A stretch of DNA of 60,888 bases, from assembly GCA_934590165.1 (NCBI GenBank), contig CAKTOO010000017.1:1-60888 (forward strand), read 5' to 3'. Source of the stretch: an uncultured Dysosmobacter sp. Its GTDB lineage: Bacteria > Bacillota > Clostridia > Oscillospirales > Oscillospiraceae. The notes under the pieces are model-generated. The model ran no database searches, was not told where the DNA came from, and worked only from the letters and a program-made list of their open reading frames with translations. Every line of letters starts with the position of its first letter. The first letter of the stretch is position 1. The translations under genes were made by a program, and so were the position numbers. This document shows, in pieces, positions 45,082 to 52,978 of this stretch.

Positions 45082-45531
45082 CTACTCCTGTACTTCCTCC
45101 AAATCTTCCTCTAATGCAGGGAGGTTCAGCATCGCCGTGCGGTTGTCTCTGAAATCCGGGTGCAGGCCGAGGGTCAGTCGGAAGAGGTATCCCGGCTTTT
45201 CCGGCAGCTCCTTTGGGCAGGGCGGCGCTGTCAGCAATCCGCCGTCCAGCACCACATAGCACCCGCTCACATAGACGCCGCCCTCGCCGGTGCGGAGCAC
45301 TTTGCCGATCTTGGCAAAGTCCAGCATCTCGAATACCTCGTCCGATATGCCCTCCAGTTCCGGCACAAAGTCGTTTTCCGCGTAGAAGCGGCCAAGCTGT
45401 GCGTCATCCACGGCATCCACCACATGATACCCAAGGGTCATCCCTCCCATTTTCATCCCGTCCCGCTCATAGGTTTTCGGGTCAGCGCCGGGGACGCCCC
45501 AGCCGTGCATACTGCCGCACTCCATTGCCAA
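45082..45531 (-). CDS. uncharacterised ICE protein, N-terminal piece ending at an amber codon
   Basis: 149 aa from TTG 45531 with AGGAG 6 bases upstream. Recognisable family only by context: YLFRLTLGLHPDFRDNRTAMLNLPALEEDLEEVQE is followed by TAG and then continues in frame, so it is probably the first half of one protein of about 310 residues. Part of the antirestriction-like gene string. Confidence 0.6.
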   Translation of the reverse strand: MAMECGSMHGWGVPGADPKTYERDGMKMGGMTLGYHVVDAVDDAQLGRFYAENDFVPELEGISDEVFEMLDFAKIGKVLRTGEGGVYVSGCYVVLDGGLLTAPPCPKELPEKPGYLFRLTLGLHPDFRDNRTAMLNLPALEEDLEEVQE

Positions 45532-45534
45532 CCG

Positions 45535-46410
45535 TTACTCCTGCGTCACGCCGAGGCGTTCGTTGTTGTAATCTGCCAATTCACGGTTCTGCGCGGGATT
45601 GTCTGTGTTCCAATCACTGGGATAGTAGCCGCTTTCACCGCGCTTGATACAGATGAGCTCGCCGGTGCCGGGGAGGGTGGAGAAGCACATCTCCGGCAGA
45701 CCCTCCGCCAGCTTGGGGGCGAACAATTCCTGTTCCGTTTGGATGCTCCACTCGTCCGAGTTCCAAAGGTGGACATACAGCTCACTTCCGCCATCCACAA
45801 GGAAATTCCGCTGCTCAAAGCCCTCGCCCCAGCCGTCAGAAGCCTGTTCGGTGAGGTACTCCTTTAAGGTTTCCAGTTCTGTGTCCGATAATTCCCCGGC
45901 GACGCGGCATTCCGCCACGCCCCAGAGCTGCCGGTCACGCGCCTCTACGGTGAAAACGGCGGAGCGCACCTTGGTGTTGACGCTGTCGGCTTCATCATAC
46001 CAATGCATGAGACCCCGCTCCGTCTCCTCCGGCATCCGGTTTTTCAGCAGTGCCGCCGTGATCTGATCCTGATAGCCCCGCAGCTCACTGCCCTCCAGCA
46101 ATGTGCTACAATCATCGAATTCGCCGTACTCGTTTCGCTCGTAGAGATCGGCGGTCAGGGGCATATAGAGTTTGAGGGTGGTCAGCTTGGGCGGCAGCAC
46201 CGTGAAGCTGTCCTCGCCGGGAATAAGTGCCAGCGACCTGCCGTTATCCCACTTCATGTGGAGCTGCCCTGCATCGTCCACGAAGTCCACCTCGCCCTCC
46301 GTGCCGGGGAGAATGGGCGCGTAGGGGTCTTCCATAGAATTGAGCCGAATGCGGGTGCCGGGGGGATACTGCTCCCGAATGAAATTCACCATTTTTCTGT
46401 CCATACTCAC
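45535..46410 (-). CDS. DUF4314-domain ICE protein
   Basis: 291 aa. The first 70 residues (VNFIREQYPPGTRIRLNSM ... ILPGTEGEVDFVDDAGQLHMKWDNGRSLALIPGEDSF) are a DUF4314 SH3-like domain, a small domain common in Firmicutes mobile elements. The remaining 220 residues are an uncharacterised acidic domain (SELRGYQDQITAALLKNRMPEETERGLMHWY). It overlaps the preceding gene at ATGA. Function unknown; the location suggests a role in establishment or host-defence evasion. Confidence 0.72.
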   Translation of the reverse strand: MSMDRKMVNFIREQYPPGTRIRLNSMEDPYAPILPGTEGEVDFVDDAGQLHMKWDNGRSLALIPGEDSFTVLPPKLTTLKLYMPLTADLYERNEYGEFDDCSTLLEGSELRGYQDQITAALLKNRMPEETERGLMHWYDEADSVNTKVRSAVFTVEARDRQLWGVAECRVAGELSDTELETLKEYLTEQASDGWGEGFEQRNFLVDGGSELYVHLWNSDEWSIQTEQELFAPKLAEGLPEMCFSTLPGTGELICIKRGESGYYPSDWNTDNPAQNRELADYNNERLGVTQE

Positions 46411-47108
46411 ATTCCTCCCATTGTCATACCCTGATCGGGCGTTTTTTGATATTCCTCCAACTGGCGGGGATTTTCCTCGCCGCAGAAGTCGAAGATCATG
46501 TCATCCACCTGCTTGCGGAGGTTGGGATCATCGGTCAGCACCTCGTAACGGAAGCCTGTGGTCGGGCGGTACGGCAATTCCTCCCGCACACACTTGAGAA
46601 AGGCTTCGGCATCGGTAAACTCCTGCGCGTCGCCGTTGGCATAGGTAACGCGGCCCACCAAAGGCTTGTCCCGCGCCATGTTCTGCCTCTGCACATCGAG
46701 ATCAAAGCAGGTCAGATAGCCGTTATAATCGCCCGGAGAGGGGTTGCAGCGCAGGCAGTAGCGGTAGCGTTCCGTTTCCACGATGTAGCCGTAGTTCTGT
46801 ACATAGCCGCCGTCGATTTTCCCGCCGTGGTCATAGCAGAAGCGCTCCATTGCAAAACGATTTTTTAAGACGTCCTCTCGCAACGTGTCCACGACCTCCT
46901 GCAGCTCCGCCTTGAACATGGGGCTGTTCAGCTCCTCTGGGCCGCGGGGCCACCATGTATGCCAGAACTCATTGCCGCTGCGCCCAAAGTCCATGCGGAC
47001 ACAGCCGACAGCGCCAAGCCGCTTATCTTCTTCGGGATGCGGGGTATAAAATAAGCCCGCCTCCTCCGGGCGGGCAGGTCGGATATGAAATTGTGTTGCA
47101 TCTTTCAA
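46407..47108 (-). CDS. uncharacterised ICE protein
   Basis: 233 aa from TTG 47108 with AAAGGAG about 10 bases upstream. The N-terminal half has the mobile-element pattern RLGAVGCVRMDFGRSGNEFWHTWWPRG; the C-terminal half (YLTCFDLDVQRQNMARDKPLVGRVTYANGDAQEFTDAEAFLKCV) is a small alpha-beta domain often attached to ICE accessory proteins. First gene of the minus-strand string 47108 to 44605. Function not recognised. Confidence 0.65.
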   Translation of the reverse strand: MKDATQFHIRPARPEEAGLFYTPHPEEDKRLGAVGCVRMDFGRSGNEFWHTWWPRGPEELNSPMFKAELQEVVDTLREDVLKNRFAMERFCYDHGGKIDGGYVQNYGYIVETERYRYCLRCNPSPGDYNGYLTCFDLDVQRQNMARDKPLVGRVTYANGDAQEFTDAEAFLKCVREELPYRPTTGFRYEVLTDDPNLRKQVDDMIFDFCGEENPRQLEEYQKTPDQGMTMGGM

Positions 47109-47140
47109 GGTTAAGATCTCCTTTCGGTGTAGAATTTGGC

Positions 47141-47169
47141 TTTACACATTACTGGGGATACGCTATGAT
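47141..47169 (+). promoter_or_regulatory. promoter of the GNAT pair
   Basis: TTTACA (47141-47146), 17-base spacer, TATGAT (47164-47169), divergent from the ICE string. Confidence 0.6.
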
Positions 47170-47204
47170 GAGGTAAAGAAATCGAAATTTACGGAGCTGA
47201 TGAA

Positions 47205-47633
47205 ATGATTAGGAAATGTGTTGACAGTGATATAGATGCAGTGATGCAAATATGGTTAAATACGAATATTCAGGCACATAGTTTTATATCTCCTGATTAC
47301 TGGAAAAACAACTTTGATGTGGTAAAAGAAATGCTTCCTCTCGCAGAAATATATGTGTATGAGGATGATTGTGCAAAGCAGATAGACGGATTCATAGGAT
47401 TGAACGATAACTATATTGAAGGTATTTTCGTGAAAGAAGAAGCTCAATCAAAAGGAATTGGCAAACAACTGTTGGATTGTGCGAAGGAAGTCAAATCTAC
47501 ACTAAGATTAAGTGTTTATCGGAAAAATGAGAAAGCAATTAAATTTTATTTACGGGAGAAATTTAGCATTCAATCTGAAAATGTAGATGACAATACGGGA
47601 GAGAAGGAATTTATAATGGCATGGAAATATTAA
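47205..47633 (+). CDS. GNAT-family N-acetyltransferase (cargo 1)
   Basis: 142 aa GNAT fold with the acetyl-CoA loop in FVKEEAQSKGIGKQLLDCAKE. Clearly AT-rich compared with its neighbours and on the opposite strand, so it arrived separately. GGAG precedes the ATG. The substrate is unknown; small stand-alone GNATs act on amines, antibiotics or proteins. Confidence 0.82.
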   Translation: MIRKCVDSDIDAVMQIWLNTNIQAHSFISPDYWKNNFDVVKEMLPLAEIYVYEDDCAKQIDGFIGLNDNYIEGIFVKEEAQSKGIGKQLLDCAKEVKSTLRLSVYRKNEKAIKFYLREKFSIQSENVDDNTGEKEFIMAWKY

Positions 47634-47686
47634 ATTCCAGTATGTAGAATTAAGAAAATCGGTATTTTTGAGGAGATAGATATAAA

Positions 47687-48202
47687 ATGACCTTCCAATT
47701 AGTTTGTATAGAACCAAAAGAATTAACGCAATACAAGTCTGATATGCAGGAAGCATTTCAGAAAGGTTTTGAAGATGCTTTTGGGAAAACAGATGCTGTT
47801 ATTCTGCCTGAAAAGGACATTGACCAGTCGGTGAATGCGGAGGGTTCTGCTGTCTATAAAGCTGTTGTCGATGGAGAAATGGTGGGCGGTGCTGTTGTTA
47901 TTATCAATGAGAGTACACAGCATAACCATCTTGACCTGCTTTTTGTAAAGAACGGAGTTCAGAGCAATGGTATCGGTAAGAAGATATGGTTTGAATTGGA
48001 ACGAATATATCCGAACACGAAAGTATGGGAAACCTGTACGCCGTACTTTGATAAGCGCAACATTCATTTTTATGTGAATGTCTGCGGCTTTCATATTACA
48101 GAATTTTTTAATGAAAAACATCCTATGCCGGATACACCGGACGATTTTGTCGGTGATGGCAATGAGGGAATGTTTGCGTTTAAAAAGCAAATGCGTCTAT
48201 GA
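47687..48202 (+). CDS. GNAT-family N-acetyltransferase (cargo 2)
   Basis: 171 aa with LDLLFVKNGVQSNGIGKKIWFELERIYPNTKVWETCTPYFDKRNIHFYVNVCGF, a GNAT core plus the YFDKRNIHFY segment of a common Firmicutes subfamily. Same AT-rich composition as the gene before it and 53 bases downstream, so probably one transcript. Substrate unknown. Confidence 0.82.
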   Translation: MTFQLVCIEPKELTQYKSDMQEAFQKGFEDAFGKTDAVILPEKDIDQSVNAEGSAVYKAVVDGEMVGGAVVIINESTQHNHLDLLFVKNGVQSNGIGKKIWFELERIYPNTKVWETCTPYFDKRNIHFYVNVCGFHITEFFNEKHPMPDTPDDFVGDGNEGMFAFKKQMRL

Positions 48203-48260
48203 AATTCCAGTTTGTCTGCCTATCAAGCGGCTCGTTCCAAATGGATCGAGCCGCTTTTGC

Positions 48261-49171
48261 TTACATCATCCTCTGTCCCTGCCGCTGCTCCGAAAAGGGT
48301 GGGTCCAAGCGCCGCAGCAGGCCGAACTCCGTTTCCGTTACGCAGTCGTTTTCCATGCAGTCCTGACCGTATTGCTCAAAATCCATGTAGCCGTCCAGCT
48401 CATAGATGACTTCATCATCCAGCCCCAGCGTTTCCTGCAATCGCTGCTGACCGTAACCTCCGTGATGCGCTGGTAGTTATCCAGATTTCGCAGGAGTTCA
48501 CAGGCATGGTGCAGGGTTTCCGGCTTCTCTACCTCCAGCACGGCGGCATAGGTAAGGAGCATTCCGTCCTTCTGCCAGATGTCCTCCAAGGCTTCGACAA
48601 AATCGTTGTAATCCTCCACGGCGGGGCAATCCGTATCACGGATCAGTTCCCCAATGTAAGGCACCTTGACGCGAATATCACAAAGCTTGGCATCCGCGAA
48701 AACATCAATATCAAGGTAAGCCCTCACAGCATCAAGGTATTCCTCGTCAGCGGGGAGGACGAGGGTGTAGTCCGGCTTTTCCTCGACGCGCAGCGTCATG
48801 CGGAGCATTTCATCCCTGCTCTCATCCCGCCAAGGCTCTGCTGGCGAAAGATAGCTGCGGTCGATTGCCATATCCGGCGTCAGCAAACTGCGGGCGTTTG
48901 GGACAAAGGCACTGTATCGGGCGTAGTTGTGCCCCTGCGGGTCAATAAGGAATCCGTCCGTTCCCTCTGCGTCGAGGATGAGCAGACAGTGCCTGGCGTC
49001 ATCATCGTGTTGGATGGCATTTTTGTTCTCTGCGATGAAATCATAGTCTGCCAACAGTGTGCGGCTGAACTGCCGGAACCGCGGGCTTGGCAGCTCGATG
49101 ACCTTATCCACGGCGCAGGGCTCTGCCTCACACCCGGTCTGCTTACACTTCAGTTCTGCTCGAATGATCAT
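48261..49171 (-). pseudogene. antirestriction-like ICE protein, frameshifted near its C-terminus
   Basis: The frame is good from 49171 (MIIRAELKCKQTGCEAE) to about residue 240 (ACELLRNLDNYQRITEVT). Then it turns to unlikely sequence and stops at 48338. Shifting one base near 48455 restores natural sequence (GQQRLQETLGLDDEVIYELD, then YMDFEQYGQDCMENDC) to a TAA at 48261-48263. The restored tail looks like an ArdA-type antirestriction C-terminus. Its start overlaps the previous gene (ATGA). A recent single-base indel is the simplest reading. Confidence 0.7.
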
Positions 49172-50352
49172 CGTGAAAGCCCTCCCAGCACCATGTGGTT
49201 GCTTTGACCACCGTTCATCACTTCTTCCATGTGAAAAAAGCCTTTGTAGGCAACATAGCCCCGGTCGGTGAACACTCCATTCTCCTCATTCATGCGCTCC
49301 GTGCCGCACTTTTCATAGTCATAAAAAGCGTCGAGATTTTCGTCATAGTCGAAATGGCCGGACTGCTGGATCATGTACTTGCCATACTCCTCCGGTGTAC
49401 TGGCACTGGGAGCGAAATCAAACAAGTCGAGATTCTCTGCCAAGTGTTTTGCCTGCTCTGTGGTATGCGGTCTTGCCATAACAGCTGCCGCAGCATATTT
49501 CCTGATACTCATGTCGGAAAACTCATCGAGGGCCTGCACCAGTGCATTGAGTTCGGTGATGTCCACCTGTTCCATGTCCAGCAGGTCAAGAACTTCGTGC
49601 GGGAGCCAGCTATCCTCCAAGCTCAGACGGATCTCCGACGGATCTGTGATGCCCCCGCGAAGGAGAGCGCGGTCGATCTCCTCCTGCACCATGGGGATGT
49701 GCAGCCATGTGATGTGCTCGGTGTCCTCCGGCCCGTTTTTGGAGGTCGCCGCAACGGTGATGGCGTTCGGCTCGTAGTAATAACAGGGAAACTCCCTGCC
49801 CTGATAGACTGGCTCTAACTTCATGCCGTTGTCATAGACCACGCCGTAGGGGGTGATCGTGCCGCCGCCGTTTTCGATGAGCTGATGGGCGGTTTCCTCA
49901 CCGTCCAGCGCATCCAATTCCTCTGTCTTGGCACATCCTCCGTGCAGGTTCATGTAGTGGTCACGGCCAACAGCGGCGAGGTCGGAAAAGTCGGTGATGA
50001 CCGTGGCCTGCTGGCAGCAGAAGGTCAGGTTGATGAGATCCTTCAGCTCGAAAAGCTCCAGCTTGTGTGCCATGGCCTGAAGCTGTGCGGCCTCGCCGGT
50101 GTCGAAGCCGTCCAGCCGCTTGGCAAGGTAATTCAACTCCTCCACATTGACCGTGAGCATTTCCGTGCGCTTGAGAACGGTGTAGAAGCTGTCGATCTCC
50201 TCCACTTTGCAGTCCGCCTTGACCGCATCGCCGACCTCCAACGCCTCCAGCAGCTCCATGCAGTGCGCGTACTGGTCGCGGGGGATGGGGAATGGGATGG
50301 TCGCCACGCCGTATTCCGGGTGGTTTGGATTACTCAAAACTGCGTACATCAT
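49168..50352 (-). CDS. ArdA-like antirestriction-type ICE protein
   Basis: 394 aa, acidic. N-terminal NHPEYGVATIPFPIPRDQYAHCMELLEAL, then a repeated helical antirestriction-like region (NYLAKRLDGFDTGEAAQLQAMAHKLELFELKDLINLTFCC) that has a relative at 44605-45081, and a C-terminal module with EYGKYMIQQSGHFDYDENLDAFYDYEKCG. Acidic ArdA-type proteins mimic DNA and block type I restriction during conjugative entry; that role is inferred. It overlaps the gene upstream by 23 bases and the one downstream by 4. Confidence 0.7.
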   Translation of the reverse strand: MMYAVLSNPNHPEYGVATIPFPIPRDQYAHCMELLEALEVGDAVKADCKVEEIDSFYTVLKRTEMLTVNVEELNYLAKRLDGFDTGEAAQLQAMAHKLELFELKDLINLTFCCQQATVITDFSDLAAVGRDHYMNLHGGCAKTEELDALDGEETAHQLIENGGGTITPYGVVYDNGMKLEPVYQGREFPCYYYEPNAITVAATSKNGPEDTEHITWLHIPMVQEEIDRALLRGGITDPSEIRLSLEDSWLPHEVLDLLDMEQVDITELNALVQALDEFSDMSIRKYAAAAVMARPHTTEQAKHLAENLDLFDFAPSASTPEEYGKYMIQQSGHFDYDENLDAFYDYEKCGTERMNEENGVFTDRGYVAYKGFFHMEEVMNGGQSNHMVLGGLSR

Positions 50353-50566
50353 GATCGTTGTCCTCCTTTTTCTCGTTGATCTCGTTCATTCGGCTCCGCA
50401 GGCAGGCTCCATCCGCGCCCCAACAGAGAAAGCCGTGGCGGGGGTAAGGGCAGTCCTTGCAGTCCGGCGAATGGCTGCAAACAGGCTCCGGCAGCGGCTC
50501 CTGCTGGAAGCCGGGGATATGTGGGAGAATGAGTCTGAAGTGGATCGTGCCGTAAATTTCCATCAT
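50330..50566 (-). CDS. small cysteine-rich ICE protein
   Basis: 78 aa, MMEIYGTIHFRLILPHIPG, then a CSHSPDCKDCPYPRHGFLCWGADGAC cluster with six cysteines that may bind metal. AGGAGG precedes the tandem ATGs. Located between a terminator hairpin and the antirestriction-like gene. No function recognised. Confidence 0.6.
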   Translation of the reverse strand: MMEIYGTIHFRLILPHIPGFQQEPLPEPVCSHSPDCKDCPYPRHGFLCWGADGACLRSRMNEINEKKEDNDHDVRSFE

Positions 50567-50589
50567 CTTTTCCTCCTAAAATAAAAAAT

Positions 50590-50609
50590 GCCGGACATTT
50601 CTGTCCGGC
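50590..50609 (-). terminator. terminator after the 50622-51299 gene
   Basis: GCCGGACA/TGTCCGGC stem followed on the minus strand by ATTTTTTATTTT. It stands 24 bases before the next start, so it may attenuate the downstream genes. Confidence 0.75.
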
Positions 50610-50621
50610 CTGTGAGCTTGC

Positions 50622-51299
50622 TTATTTCATTGTCATGCCGATATGTTCCGGCGCATCCCGCTGCCGCAGAGCGGCTTCCGGCAGTGATCTGCCGACCTGT
50701 TCCATCAGTTCCGCCAGCTCCCGATCCCGTCCAAACGAAAGGCTTTCGTCCTGTTCGCGGACGAACGCCAGCGCGCGGTAGATCTCCGCAAGCTGCTCCG
50801 GCTCAAAAAGGGCGTCTTTTGGAACAAGCCCGCCGCGGACGGTGAAGTCTCGCTTGGCGGCATCGTAGTCATCCTGAAAATAATGTCCGTGATGGACGCC
50901 TTTGCGGTCGAAGTCCCATTCCCATGTGACAAATTGGACGCCCCGCTCGGTGTGGTGGCCCGCCAGCACTGCGTCACCAAAGTCCGCGAGGACGCGGTAG
51001 TCGCCATCCAGTCCGCTGGCTTTGATCTGCGGGGCGGTTTCCAGAATCGCCATGTATTCCGAAGTCATTTGGGCGGTGTCGATCACCGTCTGCAAAGCGT
51101 CCTGCGCCCGGATACTGTCCACATTCTCCTGGCGGTACAGCACGCTGCCCTTGCCGGAGATGCGGCAGAGACGCCCTTTTTCCCAGCAGACGGGCAGGTG
51201 CTGACCCTCGATCAGCTCCACCGTGAAACCGTTCTGCCGCAGCCGAATGGCGGTTTCTTCAAGGAAATGGAGCTGTGCGGGTTCGTTTTGATGATTCAC
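50622..51299 (-). CDS. uncharacterised ICE protein
   Basis: 225 aa from GTG 51299, which has GAGGAGG upstream; a longer frame to 51503 runs through a terminator and is rejected. Segments include FLEETAIRLRQNGFTVELIEGQHLPVCWEKGRLCRISGKGSVLY and GVQFVTWEWDFDRKGVHHGHYFQDDYDAAKRDFTVRGGLV. Predicted soluble alpha-beta protein. No function recognised; gene context is antirestriction and ICE housekeeping. Confidence 0.65.
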   Translation of the reverse strand: MNHQNEPAQLHFLEETAIRLRQNGFTVELIEGQHLPVCWEKGRLCRISGKGSVLYRQENVDSIRAQDALQTVIDTAQMTSEYMAILETAPQIKASGLDGDYRVLADFGDAVLAGHHTERGVQFVTWEWDFDRKGVHHGHYFQDDYDAAKRDFTVRGGLVPKDALFEPEQLAEIYRALAFVREQDESLSFGRDRELAELMEQVGRSLPEAALRQRDAPEHIGMTMK

Positions 51300-51330
51300 T
51301 TTGGTGTCCTCCTCGTAAGCAAAAAAATAA

Positions 51331-51356
51331 GCCGGAGCATCCTGAAATGCTCCGGC
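51331..51356 (-). terminator. terminator or attenuator just upstream of the 50622-51299 gene
   Basis: GCCGGAGCAT/ATGCTCCGGC stem followed on the minus strand by TTATTTTTTT, ending about 20 bases before the GTG start. It either ends a lost upstream gene or controls the downstream one. Confidence 0.7.
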
Positions 51357-51616
51357 CGGGTGATGGATTGGGCAGAGACGCCCTTTTTGACATCGAGAAA
51401 TGAAAAAAGGTGCCTTTTTGATGGCTTCGACGAAACCAACAAACAGACGCCCGAAAGATCGTATGAAATTTTGAGGAAAGATCACTCTATTTTGCGCCCG
51501 CAAAAAGGGCGCTTCTCAGGATTTCACCTTTGAATCTATGAAAGGAGGAGTTCGAATCCCCCCGGTTATCAAAATAACGCGAAAATATCTTTTTTTCTGA
51601 GTGCAAAATTTGAAAC
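51357..51616. other. 260-bp stretch without a supported gene
   Basis: Holds short inverted repeats, for example GCGCCC/GGGCGC at 51494-51512, and a GGAGTTCGAATCC string that resembles a tRNA T-loop but lacks proper stems. Probably scrambled element-boundary DNA. Confidence 0.4.
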
Positions 51617-51683
51617 AAAAAAAGGTGGCAACCCTTTGGTATTCTAAGCGTTACGCTTAAAATATCCGAATTGTTGCCACCTT
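51617..51683 (-). terminator. terminator of the tRNA-Thr remnant
   Basis: On the minus strand AAGGTGGCAAC...GTTGCCACC (51624-51632 with 51673-51681) with an inner TAAGCG/CGCTTA arm, followed by TTTTTTT. It directly follows the CCA end, as for a real tRNA gene, so this side is the original chromosomal flank. Confidence 0.75.
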
Positions 51684-51684
51684 A

Positions 51685-51729
51685 TGGAGCTGCTGACCAG
51701 ATTTGAACTGGTGACCTCATCCTTACCAA
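51685..51729 (-). tRNA. 3' half of a tRNA-Thr(GGU) gene, probable att site
   Basis: Minus strand reads, in order: anticodon loop TTGGTAA (51723-51729), stem strand GGATG, variable AGGTC, T-arm ACCAG-TTCAAAT-CTGGT (51696-51712), acceptor strand CAGCAGC, T and CCA (51685-51687). No matching 5' half (GCTGCTG, D-arm, CATCC) lies upstream, and the sequence becomes unrelated exactly at the anticodon loop. Tyrosine-recombinase elements commonly integrate here and recreate only the 3' half at one end. Not a functional tRNA by itself. Confidence 0.65.
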
Positions 51730-51871
51730 CCACCGTAGAGCCTTCCAGCCCTTGCTGTATAAGGCTTTGCGGCGTTTTTTTGTCCAAAAAGGATGAGGTC
51801 GCAGCCTGTTTGTTCCATTGTTTCCGTCCGCTCATTTCCCCGTGTGGGTCACGGTGTGGGTCAAACAACTT

Positions 51872-52114
51872 TCAGGACGCGAACGAGGGGCGTACCTCCG
51901 ACAGCGGCAAACCAAGCCGCTGCGCCCTGTCCCGCTCATAGGTGACGCGAGTCACTTCTTCAATAAAGCTTTTCTCCTTCGGTGTGGCGCTTGCCCAACG
52001 CACACTGTATTTGCGGCACAGTTGAAAGAATATCTCATAAAAACGTTCTTCCTCTGCATCTTTGCGGCAATACCACGCCGCATCAGACGCCGGTCTGATT
52101 TTATTCATATCCAC
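51872..52114 (-). CDS. small charged protein paired with a GNAT gene
   Basis: 80 aa from GTG 52114 (GGGGAGG 8 bases upstream); ATG 52108 is possible. MNKIRPASDAAWYCRKDAEEERFYEIFFQLCRKYSVRWASATPKEKSFIEEVTRVTYERDRAQ is helical and charged. It follows the GNAT gene by 23 bases on the same strand. No family recognised. The arrangement resembles GNAT-partner cassettes, but no known antitoxin motif is seen. Confidence 0.6.
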   Translation of the reverse strand: MDMNKIRPASDAAWYCRKDAEEERFYEIFFQLCRKYSVRWASATPKEKSFIEEVTRVTYERDRAQRLGLPLSEVRPSFAS

Positions 52115-52137
52115 GCAAAGCACCTCCCCGCAGAAAA

Positions 52138-52650
52138 TCAATCCAGATAGGTGAAGAAAATTCGTTTGGCAGCTTCGTCCGCAATCAAATACCTTGGCGC
52201 AGAAGATTGAAAGGTTGGAAGTAAAACGGCCCCAAAGTCTTCCTCATAATGCTTCGCCAAGCTCGTCGTCTTCGCTTCAAGCACCACATCGCCGGTCAAA
52301 CCGCTGTCAATGGACAACTTGATGCCATAGGCGATCAGCAGTCTCCCTATCCCTCTGTACTTCGGAGTTCCTCCGTCGAGCGTAGGATTTGACTCGGGCT
52401 GTGCCTCCATATACACAATGTGTACGACCAGTGCGGTCGGAAGGATCTCATACGCTGCCAGAGCGATCAGCTCATCTCCAACTCTGGCCGCGTATTTTTC
52501 ATAGCCTTCGTTAGCTAAGTATTCGCTGGCCCAGGAGGTCTGCCACAAGGGTTCTCGGTCTGTCAATGCGGTATCCTGCGGCGTCATCGGCTCAATAGTC
52601 ACCTGCACTTGTCGATTCATTGCATCGTAAACAAACGGTCGAAACTGCAC
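52138..52650 (-). CDS. GNAT-fold protein
   Basis: 170 aa from a GTG at 52650 (GAGGTG about 6 bases upstream; GTG 52659 is also possible). The GNAT-like core is LIALAAYEILPTALVVHIVYMEAQPESNP, then TPKYRGIGRLLIAYGIKLSIDSGLTGDVVLEAKTTSLAKHYEEDFGA. Forms a two-gene unit with the small charged protein downstream. Substrate unknown. A TATACT box lies just upstream on the minus strand. Confidence 0.75.
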   Translation of the reverse strand: MQFRPFVYDAMNRQVQVTIEPMTPQDTALTDREPLWQTSWASEYLANEGYEKYAARVGDELIALAAYEILPTALVVHIVYMEAQPESNPTLDGGTPKYRGIGRLLIAYGIKLSIDSGLTGDVVLEAKTTSLAKHYEEDFGAVLLPTFQSSAPRYLIADEAAKRIFFTYLD

Positions 52651-52741
52651 AGCCCTCACCTCATAAATAGTATACCACGGTTTTTGTAAAAAATGAAGTG
52701 GGAAATTAAAGCTATCGCAGTCACGCTTTTTGTTCTAAAAT

Positions 52742-52761
52742 CGCACCGCTGTAACTAAAGA
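52742..52761 (+). repeat. direct repeat, left copy (excisionase 3' end)
   Basis: CGCACCGCTGTAACTAAAGA, identical to 60743-60762. There it spans the last codons (Ala-Pro-Leu-stop) of the excisionase gene; here it stands alone. Flanking bases also partly match (TTCTAAAAT versus TTCAAAAAA). Confidence 0.75.
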
Positions 52762-52903
52762 GTACGACTACCGCCCTATCCTCTCCATACAACAAATCAG
52801 CAGACTGTAAAAATCATCTTAAATGGATTTTACATTTCAGGTGCCATTATTTGAACGAGGTATCATTTCGTTTGCCTGACTATCTAATTTCAACCCTTGC
52901 TGC

Positions 52904-52933
52904 TTGTACCTTTGGGCGAAAAAGATTATACTA
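52904..52933 (+). promoter_or_regulatory. promoter of the LytTR two-component operon
   Basis: TTGTAC (52904-52909), 18-base spacer, TATACT (52928-52933); an overlapping TATAAT follows at 52933-52938. Confidence 0.5.
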
Positions 52934-52978
52934 TAATTGATTTGTAAAATTCAAAGATAATAGTGGAGAACCATCATA

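Larger units (their letters stand above)
52660..52978. other. 319-bp divergent intergenic region
   Basis: AT-rich. Holds the promoter of the LytTR regulator and, at 52742-52761, a 20-base sequence identical to the end of the excisionase gene at 60743-60762. No protein gene seen. Confidence 0.55.

Noticed and set aside
36725..45084. Amber (TAG) recoding as the cause of the two in-frame TAG codons
   Set aside because: TAG is also used as the normal stop of other genes here (for example the PrpR-N activator and all three ABC genes), so two point mutations are simpler.
51540..51575. A second tRNA 3' end (GGAGTTCGAATCCCC string)
   Set aside because: The T-loop-like TTCGAAT is there, but the flanking stems have A-C mismatches and no acceptor strand or CCA follows.
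51737..51868. Short minus-strand frame across the tRNA fragment as an integrase C-terminus
   Set aside because: No tyrosine-recombinase active-site motif is present, and frames read across tRNA 3' ends commonly give such peptides; only the att site itself is supported.
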